From Mesostigma viride (Eukaryota; Streptophyta; Mesostigmatophyceae; Mesostigmatales; Mesostigmataceae), in the NCBI GenBank assembly GCA_009746045.1, contig RPFO01001084.1, positions 87,501 to 133,532 of the forward strand: a stretch of 46,032 bases of DNA. Reading direction: 5' to 3'. Below are positions 34,118-43,403 of the stretch, piece after piece. The first letter of the stretch is position 1. Each line of letters opens with the position of its first letter. The notes below the pieces were generated by a model. It was not told the origin of the DNA. It ran no database searches and was given only the letters and a program-made list of their open reading frames with translations. The position numbers and the translations under genes are program-made.

Positions 34118-35529
34118 GAGGAGTGTATCGACACGAGAGCGTATGAAGAGCCTAGATAAAAGTCGACCGCCTCTTTTATCAACACATACAGGGATCAGAA
34201 CATACAGGGTCAAGGCATGTACAGATTACAGCGATGACCACATGCCCCACCGTTGCCCTGTGCACAGGGCGCACGTGCTAGACGCACAATCTCCGGTTGC
34301 AGTTCCAAACTTGTGGCCTTTCTCTGGTACAGGTGCATACCATTGAGAATTAACGTATAAGCAGGACAGGGTGTGTGGTACATGTTGACAACCACATTCC
34401 GGCAGCTATCACGAACAGGCATCCGTTGCTATTGACAACAATTGCTCGTGGATGTAAGCCACAGCTAGCGTAGTGCTGCTGTTGTTGGTTTGATCCGAGC
34501 CCCCGTGGTATAGATCAAGCACATACACTGTTGGTATCTTGTCATGGGTACATGGCATGCGGTCATGCATGCATTTGTACTACTACTAGTAAACGTTGTG
34601 GCATCCATGGGTAAGTGGCTCGATCAGTAGCCTTTGAAGTGGATGTACGTATGGAGGCTCTATCTAGCTGGAAAGCATGTGTTACACTTATCGTGAGCTC
34701 TGGACACCGGCCTGACGCCGCTCTGCAGAATATCAAGGAGACAACCAGCTGGCGCAGGCCAGAAATCGGGAGAATCCGGACCATGGGAGCTCGAGCCTGC
34801 CGTTATCTTGTCCGCATGTTTGAGCTAGTCGTTCAGGATGATGAATATAAATGGTGATGGAAATGGGTAGCCTTGTGCATGCATTGAAATATCAATTAAT
34901 TGATGAGACAACCAGCGCTGGCCAGATCGAATTCTGCAGAATCGATGTAAATGGTAGTGTGACCCTTTGTACCTGGTTATATCATTATTTTATGTAAGAT
35001 CTTATGAGTTTTTTTATTATTTTTAGATAAACCGTCGCGTTCTAGGTCTAGGAATTAGCATATAGTACTGCGTGGCATGCCCATGCGCATGACACGCAAG
35101 TACTTACTCAACCCCTGTCCATTTTAAATTTGTAAGTGTCATTGCACAGTGTACGTCAACACAATTGTCGTCTTCCTCTCCCGCAGCACGCACCAGGGGG
35201 CGTCCTCTGAACGTTCCATCCAGTCAAATATGCACGTTGAAAAATACTGGGTGGGCCAATTAATGCAAGCATTAGCGGGCACATCGCCGTGCCCGCGTGG
35301 TGACGCAAGCCCCGAAGTTGATCCCTGGTTATTGATCGGCGATGCAGACTGCAGATTGGTGATGTGTGCAGCTGGAGGCACTACGCACGCAGTATATAGG
35401 ACATGAACAGCATGGGACATGCACACCTCCAGGTTGCCCACCTGCCTGTACATGTACTTTGACAGGTCTGGCTATGTGCTCGACGGGGTTGTGGGTTAAC
35501 CCTGCATGGGTATGCCCCTAAAACCCCTC
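34118..35529. other. Intergenic with retroposon-tail motifs
   Basis: GAATATCAAGGAGACAACCAGC is seen at 34728-34749, and GATGAGACAACCAGC at 34902-34916. An inverted copy of the AGTACTTGCGTGTCATGC repeat lies at about 35062-35107. No gene is supported; the 34615-34857 ORF lacks features. Confidence 0.4.
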
Positions 35530-35905
35530 AGATATAACACCCTATTGTAGTGGATTATGTTATGCGCCATGCACGTGCTCGCATTGCTAGCTAGCATTGC
35601 AGGCCGTGCCCCTGGCTTAGCGATCACGAACGAGCTTGGAGAAGGGGGGCCGACTAACAAGCAGAATTTACCAGCTAACCTCATTTATGCCGACGACATC
35701 ACGCTCATCGAGAAGCCGGAGTCTGCCCAACTTTGGCTGGACTGCCTGGCGCTCGAGGCTCGGGCGGTTGGTCAAGAAATCAGCCCCAAAACGGAGGCCC
35801 TGGCCCTCGGCATGGCAGGGCCCCCACCCACACTCCGCCTCTTGGGCGTCCCCAACATCTACTGCTCCAACCTAGGGCCATTGCTGGTACTTTTGACGTC
35901 ATGAA
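35530..35905 (+). pseudogene. LINE reverse transcriptase fragment C (YADD region)
   Basis: VDYVMRHARA (35541-35580, start of the block) leads through IASIAGRAPGLAITNE to NLIYADDITLIEKPESAQLW, the RT catalytic YADD motif at about 35689-35700, and then LEARAVGQEISPKTEALALGM. This matches the order of LINE fragment A but is better preserved, with an intact YADD. The ORF is open for about 115 codons and then ends, without the upstream fingers or endonuclease domain. Confidence 0.78.
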
Positions 35906-36401
35906 AGCAGCGTTTTGGACTAGTGGAATATGATTTTACAGCATAAAAAGTCCATTTTATCATGAATGAACATGGCCAACAACCCCAAGTGCCCCTAAAT
36001 TTCTCAATATTTGTAGAGAAATGCTACTTCTCATAATTAAAACCTGCACAAATGCACAATTTGGGGCATGCATGTGAAAGTTTGAAGTACAAATTCACAA
36101 TGAGGTTTTACATTTTTCAATTATTAATGGTATCTCATTCTTCAATCAATCAATTTGCAATCGTCCAAACAATTTATTCATTTCATACATGTCCGAATAT
36201 GTTGAAAGAACACATGCAAGTGCTCAATCAGCGTGGACCCCCTTGGACGCGCCCCACCATATATACATTGGACACGTCACCCCAACTACTAAACTGCCCA
36301 AAGTCACGGTAACTGATCCAACTACTATGTACATCTGCATTTCTCCACGTTGCGGTGGGCAATTACGTGCAAAACGCGATTTCGTGCAAAGTCCTCGCCC
36401 A
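35906..36401. other. AT-rich spacer
   Basis: No gene is seen. It lies immediately downstream of the TGA (36402-36404) of the minus-strand unknown gene and is probably its 3' UTR or flank. Confidence 0.4.
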
Positions 36402-37714
36402 TCATCGCTTGCCAGGTCGATATGAAGGAATGTTGTCCCAGCTGGCGCCTTCCTTCAGGAGAGTAACATGTTCTCTAGCGAACTTCAGAGGGAAACGAAA
36501 CTTTTGCTCGCACTCATTACTCCAACCGAGGTCGTGCCCTTCATCAAACCATCTGAACACCACCTTCTCCCTCTCTTTGCCCAGGAGGGTGCCAAAGAGC
36601 GGAAAATCTTCCTTCTTGGGGTACTTGTGCTCCCAGTTTATGCACACCTCGTCTACCCATTTCGAACTCCAACCTCCGCGACTCAGTTTCGCGCCATCCA
36701 TAAAGCGCATCCGGACGTCCGGCCGAACGTCCCTGATTCGGTTTTCGGCCGTCGCATCTCTGCCCTGACCACCACCCTTCTGCGGCTGTGCAGGTTCGTC
36801 GGCACCCTCCGTCTCCTGCCCCGCCCCTCGCCTGCCCCCTCCCCGACGTTTTGCCTTCTGCCCCTGCGCAGCCGCCGCCTCTGCCATCAACTCTTCGTAC
36901 GTTTTTTCTGGCTGACCGCACGGTAAGGCTGGTGCGTGAGTTGGTGCGTTGGGTGGGAGCTCGTCCCCTCCCGCCCCCGGTTGTGCAACTGGTTCGCCGA
37001 CCGCGGCCTGGCCAACAACACGGCCGGCCTCTCTGGACACAGTCCCAGACGCGGATCCACGGGGAAACCGAACTGGAGTTTCTTCTTCGCCTTTCCCTGC
37101 ACGTAAGCACATGCCAATTAACATGAATACGGAAGGGTCGTGTGAGAAATCAATGAAGCCATGGACTGATGCAAAAAAACTTATGTAGAAATATATATTA
37201 AGGTACTTATTAAACTCGTTTATTGAAAATGAAATTTACCGGCCGAATGTACCGTTGGAGCGTGGAAGGGCATCCTTGGTCGATCGAAGGGCTCCATCAA
37301 TGCGGTATAGTGTCCGGCCGATGTCCCTGGCGGCGCCTCAACATCGACCACCTCAGTCGGGCGCATCAATCCGGCAAACGCCGGCCCTCCACCTGAGACT
37401 TTCGGCGGACCCTCCACGTTACGAGCCTCCAATACCCTCTTCTGCAGTGGGGTGCTCGCAACAAAATCCGTGTCAGCCGACGGCTCCGGATCGTCATCCT
37501 CATTCAGCAGTATCGTGTTCGGGCATTGCTCCATCCCCGTCGAGCGGGGGGCAAAGTCATCACAACCGTCCTTCCTGACGACGGTACGGGATCGTCACCC
37601 AGACCCAAAGAAACCGAGGCGAGGGCGGGGGTCCCCTCAACCGGGGGTCCCCATGAATCCTGACGAGGCCTCATTCCCACCTGTTGGACACGACCGCCTC
37701 CCGTAAATCGGGAA

Positions 37715-38002
37715 CGCCCGCCGGCGCTACCAGTAACAGGCCGCGAGCCTGCTTCCTGCTGGCGATCCCCATCCTCATCACAGATACGCCCGCCGGCGTT
37801 TCCAGTAACAGGCCGCGAGCCTCCTTCCTGCTGGCGATCCCCCTCCTCATCACAGATACGCCCGCCGGCGTTTCCAGTAACAGGCCGCGAGCCTCCCTCC
37901 CGCTGGCGATCCCCCTCCTCATCACAGATACGCCCGCCGGCGTTTCCAACGACAGGCCTCGAGTCTCCTTCACCAGCACGCTGGCGCTTACCTCCCCCCC
38001 TT
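37715..38002 (-). repeat. 72-bp tandem repeat, four units, encoding a 24-residue repeat
   Basis: Units begin at 37715, 37787, 37859 and 37931. On the minus strand each encodes ETPAGVSVMRRGIASxxEARGLLL or a close variant, in frame with each other. The unit core CGCCCGCCGGCGTTTCC is the reverse complement of the GAAACGCCGGC motif found in this gene's introns. Confidence 0.88.
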
Positions 38003-38249
38003 TTGTCTTCATCCCCCCCATTGTCTCCTCCCGCGAGCCTCCATCATCCCGACTGCGCTTTTTCCCTCCCCTTCCATCTCCTCCCCCGTCCCTCTCCCCC
38101 TCCCCCTCCTCCCTCCTCCCCATCCCCATCCCCTTTCTCCCCCTCCGCCTGCCCCCCACCCACCCCGGGCGGGTGCCCCTCAGCAATATCCTCCTCCCCC
38201 TCTTCCTCCTCCCCCTCTTCCTCCTCGTAAACCTCTTCCTTCTCCGAGC

Positions 38250-38250
<1 letters not shown>

Positions 38251-38301
<51 letters not shown>
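38251..38301 (-). repeat. (ATC)17 microsatellite encoding poly-Asp
   Basis: This is an uninterrupted trinucleotide run. On the minus strand it reads GAT repeats, giving 17 Asp in the unknown gene, followed by a Glu-rich segment. Confidence 0.95.
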
Positions 38302-38302
<1 letters not shown>

Positions 38303-39928
38303 GAATGATGATCCCCGTCGTCTTCGTCGTCCACGACCACGGCAAAGTCCATGTCGACGTCTTGCCACCCATCTTCAAGAAGCCGATATTTGATAAGTCG
38401 GACCAGGCGCTTCCACCGGCGGATATGGGCGGGTAACCCGAACACCAGCAGAACTCTGGAGGGTCCCTTCAACAGGGCCTTGGTGATCTGGTCAACCACA
38501 TCCCACGCGGCATACCTCAAACGGGAGGAGGGTAAGGGTATCTGGCTGTCGACCGGAATACAGTCTTGATCCCACTCGCGCAGGTTCCTCCACTTCTCGT
38601 TGCTGTCAGCTGTCAGGTCCAGCACAGCAAACGCCTGGTCCTTCAGCTTCCCAGGAAGGTCTTCAGACCCCGTGTACAACTCGTCCACCACCTTCGTCAC
38701 CACCAGATCCTTTCTTTTTTCGTTTTCCTTCCATGTCATTGTCCTGTATGCGATCCAGTCGGGTCCCATCTTCACCCCGTCCCAATAGGTGAAGGCTTCC
38801 AGCCTGTCCCACCACCCCCTCTTGGCCTTGGCAGTCCCCTCCTCCTTAGCCGCCGCCTGCACCTCCTCCTCCGCCGCCGCCTCCTGCTGTGGCACACCCA
38901 GCAGATGTTTGGTCTTCACCCCCAAATCGTCATACAAATGACGGGGGTGGGAAGCGAGCAGCCCTCTCGGGAACTTCCAGTCCTTCTGGTCGACCACTTT
39001 CCTTTTAGCCGGCGGAAGGTCCCTCAGCGTGAGAATGATCGCCCTCGTGGCCGTGACGATCACCCGCCAAAAGTCTCTGGTCAGGCGGCAGTCGGCGATG
39101 AACTTGTCGAGGTCCGTGGCGACGGTGCCCTTCAGCTTCACGCCAAACACGTGCTCCCTCACCAATACGGGGTCGAAAGTCCCGTTTAGTTGTTTGCAAG
39201 CGGCCATCAGCTCGGGGTTCTCCAGGAACTTGATGTGGGCGAATTGCTTTGCCGCCTCTATCAAATTCTTGGCGACTTCCATTATTTTTATCAGGTTGCT
39301 GGGAGGGGCCTCACAGGACATGATCGGCGCTTGGATCAGGCTGTCGAAGTACTGGAAACTCGCAAGTTCCCGATGCGCGGTGAAAATGGACAGTTCGTGC
39401 GCCTTGTCTTTAGGGCGCGTGTCAAGGAAGTCTTGCCGAGCCGCGATATCCTGTGCGATCGCCGGCTTGCCGTCGACAGCGGGCTTCAAAGGGTCCTCAC
39501 ACCAGAACAGCCAGCGCTGCATGAAGTTCTTCTGGTCCGGCCCCCACTTGTCCGTCTCTTCAGCCCCTCCTGCCTTGTCGCCTGCGCCGTCCCCTTCGGC
39601 CTTGGCTTGCTCTCCTTTCTGCCAAAAGGGCTTCACAATCGCCCAGATCTTGCCGTACAGAGGAGTTGGGAGAGACACGCCCTTCCCTCTCTTGACGGGT
39701 CCATATGCCTGGTAGGCCCGGTGCACATCCCCCAGCGCTGAGCCCCACGTTGCCTTGGCTTGGGCTGTGTCCTCGGCGTTCATGGCGTTCCCGAGCTGCC
39801 TGACAACTTCGATCATCTTGCCGACTTGTTCGGTAACCTGCATCCCCGTAGGGCAACAACGCGCAGAGACACATCGACAGTCCTCCCAAATAAGCACAAC
39901 TCAACTGAGAACAAGAATACGACTGACA

Positions 39929-42298
39929 GAAACGCCGGCGGTCGCATCTTGACCAAAATATGGCATGCTAAGGTGGAACATGAAAACCCCTTATAGAAAC
40001 GCCGGCGGTCGCATCTTGACCGAACTAATGGCATACTGAAATTAACACAAGAAAACCACTTATAGAAACGCCGGCGGTCGCAACCTGGCTTACCTTCTGT
40101 TCACGGATCTGCCACCAGGTCGGCAGGATGGTCTCACCCTTGAGCATCTGCACGTCCACCCCCCCGAAATTCGTCCAATCAGTTGCCCACTCCTCCAGCT
40201 TCGCCGCGGCCACGGTCTTCGTGACCTCCTGCTCCTTCCCTCCCCGCGCAACGACCCTGAGCTTTTCCGCCTTCATGAAACCATTCAGCATTGCCTGGTA
40301 CCACACAGATCTTTGGTCCACCGTCATATTGTCGGTGACCAGTTCGAATTTCACCGATTTGATGAGTGTGGTAAAGTGGTTCCCGTCCAGCACGAGAAAG
40401 CCGCAAATGGCTGGCGGCAACGGTGTCTTCTTCTCGAGTGGAGCCATCTCCCAGGCGGACTTGCACAAACTGTCCAAAAGCGCGGCCTTTCTCACGTCCA
40501 CGGGCTTAAGTGAGTCCAGAATATCGGCCGGTCCTGTCAGAACCGCGGTGGAAGCAGCTTCGGCCATTCCCTTGGCCGAGCTCGTTCGCAGGTAGATATC
40601 AATCTCTTTGTCAGTCATTGCGCGAGCGTAGCCAGCCTTCATTGTCCGTGCCCCCCCATCTCCCCGAAGAGTTGCGCGAGCTGACGCTGGGTGCCTTCCT
40701 TTTTCATCCAGTCATGAAAACTGTTGGGGCACCGGTCAGCCAAAAACTGGAACGAGTACCGCCACACAGGAATCACCAGCTTGTCGTGGCCGTAGTCGGA
40801 CTCCGAGTTTGCAAAAATGGTGGCGTTCTGCTCGGCTCTAGACAGATGCAAGTCTCGTGCGAGGAGCTTCTGAGGCCCCACGAACAGGTTCCTTGTCCAC
40901 ACCCGATTTCGATGCACCAAGGCTTTGGACATCTCATCGAGGTCCCGAGGCTGAACGGCAAGCTGCTTCCGCAACCGTTTGCCCTTCGCGATCTCATCGT
41001 TCACATCCAGGATGTCATCATCATCCTGCGACACCGGGGACTTCTCCCATTTCTCAAGCAGAGACACGGGAGCATCCGCAACCTCCACCTCCTTTCCTTT
41101 CCCCTTTCCCTTCAGCGCCTTCCCCTTGTAGGTCGCAAGTGCTTCGGAGAGTCCCTTCTGGTGTTCGTCGACGGCAGCAGTCCACGTACTATCTATTTTC
41201 ATGTTCTCGCGGCGCGCGTGCTGGTCGAGGCTGATTGAGTACAGGATGGCCGCGTGGGTCGCCCTCTCGGCCTGCACGTACTGCGTTGATGCGAAAAAAT
41301 CAGGAAAGCATAACCAAAAGGAATAAAGTAAATGCCGATTGAGAAACGCCGGCCGTCGCAACCTACATGAAACCTGAACCTCAACATCAAAGCCCCCCTC
41401 ACGACAGAGGTATACTTACCTCGTTCCCCTTAACAATGATATGAAAAAATCAGGAAAGCATAACCGAAAGGAATAAAGTAAATGTCACACTTGAGAAACG
41501 CCGGCCGTCGCAACCTAGATGAAACCTAAACCTCAAGATCAGAGCCCCCCTCACAACAGAGGTACACTTGGCTCATTTCCCTCAACGATGCGAAATCAGG
41601 AAAGGAAGTAAGTGTTAGTCAAAAGGAAGTAAGTGTCACACTTGAGAAACGCCGGCCGTCGCAACCTACATGAAACCTGGACCTCAAGAACAAAGCCCCC
41701 CTCACAACAGAGGTAGACTTACCTCATTCCCCTCAACCGCTGCTGCTTCAGCCGCTTTCTTCGACCCCTTCGCGATCTTCGGAGACTTGTCCCGGCGGGC
41801 ATCGTGTTCCTTCAACATCTTGATCAGAGTCTTGGCGTCCGCCATCGTCACCGTCTTCAGTTTACACTTCCTCTCCTTCCCTTTGCCCTCGAACAGGTTC
41901 TCCTCCATCCACTTTATCAAGGCCTTGGCGCTCGGGATCTCCTCAGGCTGTGTGGCGCCATCGGGCGCGCACGCATTCTTCACGATCAACTCAGCGACTT
42001 GATGGAGAGTCATCATCTGGTTCCGTACCTCAGGTGGGGCTGTTTCCGTTCTCACCTCGGCCACAACCCACTTTGCCAACTTCTTCAGTTGATAAGCATC
42101 CGCTTGCTCCTTAAAGCGTGTCATTTTCGCAGTATCGCCGTCGCTTCCACCCGCGCCCTCTGACACAGGCTCACCGACAGCGATAGCCCCCTCTCCCTGG
42201 AGATTTGCCCCACCCTGACGACCGGCTTCCTGCAAGAACATTATCAACGGAAGATTTTTAATGTAAGAAAAGTGTAGAGAAACGCCGGCCGTCGTAAC
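39929..42298. repeat. GAAACGCCGGC motif, seven intronic copies
   Basis: The consensus GAAACGCCGGCSGTCGCAAC occurs on the plus strand at 39929, 39996, 40065, 41343, 41495, 41646 and 42279, all inside introns of the minus-strand unknown gene. Another copy lies at 44643, and inverted core copies lie in the exonic 72-bp repeat. Copies at 39929-40086 and 41343-41667 belong to local tandem repeats of about 67-70 and 150-153 bases. Confidence 0.9.
41340..41790 (-). repeat. 150-bp tandem repeat with copies of an exon tail and 5' splice site
   Basis: The exon end and donor at 41735-41716 (minus: GAGGGGAATGAG then GTAAGT) is repeated at about 41433-41414 (GGGGAACGAG then GTAAGT) and, mutated, at about 41577-41560 (GGGAAATGAG then CCAAGT). 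Each is followed by the same CTCTGTTGTGAGGGGGGCT-type segment and the GAAACGCCGGC motif. Confidence 0.85.
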
Positions 42299-43403
42299 TC
42301 TGTCAATTGAGGACGAACCTAAACTTTCAATTTGTAAGTCAACGGTAACTTACCCTTCCCCCCTCTGCAGTGGAACCACCGTAAGATCCACTTCCCCTCC
42401 TGTCACCGCCCTCTTGCTGCTCGAACGGACTTCCCTGTAAAAATAGCAAACGCGATTGTCCATTCACAAGAAAAAAATTACTACAAAAATAAACAAGGAT
42501 ATACGCACGCAAACCTTTTCAATACAAGTAAACCGGAGAGGAATCTGACGCACTCATGTACCTGGGTGCTTCCCGCCATTGAGCGGGCTTCTCTTGCACC
42601 AACATCCTCTTGCCGGCCCTGCGAACATTTCAACGGAAAGTAAAAATCCGCTTAGTTGTCGGAAATGACATGTCTGGCGAATATTGCAAAAAAATGCGTA
42701 TTGTATTTCACGACATCAATTTATGGGCGGAGACTTTACGAAGATCGGCCCGCCACCTTCCAAATTGCCCAGCGTCATTATCGAAAACATCGAGGACTTC
42801 CCCTCCATCGACCCCCTTCCCCTTCCCCTCTGCCGCGGCGGGGGCATATCGCCCGTCGCGACCGGCTTGGAAGTCGCGGGGGATCCCTTGCGGTTTGAGG
42901 GCCTGCGGCCGACTCGTGCACACTCTCCCCCCTTTTGGGCTACTGCGGCAGGCGCGGCATGGGAGGGCGCGGCCGGCTACTGTCTCTGGCGCATTCTGAG
43001 CCAACCGACGCAACCTTAGCCTGCTGGAGCAGGGTTTCGAAACGAGGCATAATGTGCGCTTGGAGGTATAAGGCACCTTGGCGACTTCAGGTTGTCATTA
43101 AGGATGCTTGGTACAGCGCGAATTGCTGTTCACGGGTGCCATTCGCGAGTCGCTCAAACCGCTCAATCTGAATCCGCTTAACCGGATCGTCCACCATCTT
43201 CAAGACCACCGTGGTACTCATCCTTCCCAGTGACCGCGGCAAAGTCGACACCAATTCCACATTGGGGGCGGCGTGCCCTCCCTTTGCACGCTTGTGAGGA
43301 GGCTGTTGTGGGGAGGCGCCTTGGGCCTGAACTGGTGCCCTTCTGACCCTTCCCCCTAGGGGGAGAGTCGCCGACCACCTGCGATGTAGGCGCCCTTTTC
43401 CAT

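Larger units (their letters stand above)
36402..43403 (-). pseudogene. Long multi-exon gene of unknown function with several frame breaks
   Basis: Minus-strand exons with GT-AG borders: 43403 to about 43076 (frame broken, coding-like sequence continues to about 42715), 42618-42562, 42434-42354, 42229-41723 (169 codons), 41280-40094, 39837-37240 and 37101-36402. Parts are clearly protein-like: Lys/Glu-rich helices (KMTRFKEQADAYQLKKLAKW), a block FAVLDLTADSNEKWRNLREW...PSRVLLVFGLPAHIRRWKRL, a 17-Asp run, a fourfold 24-residue repeat, and the C-terminal WVDEVCINWEHKYPKKEDFPLFGTLLGKERE. I recognise no family. Frames are broken in exon 41280-40094 (1187 nt where 1188 is needed; C7 at 40651-40657), twice in exon 39837-37240, and once near 43080. 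Net phases return to register if those single bases are corrected, so either a recent pseudogene or homopolymer sequencing error is possible. Confidence 0.6.

Noticed and set aside
37684-39741. Plus-strand ORFs of 183-250 codons
   Set aside because: They are antisense to the minus-strand unknown gene, with Pro/Ser/Ile-rich composition from the reverse of Gly/Glu/Asp tracts.
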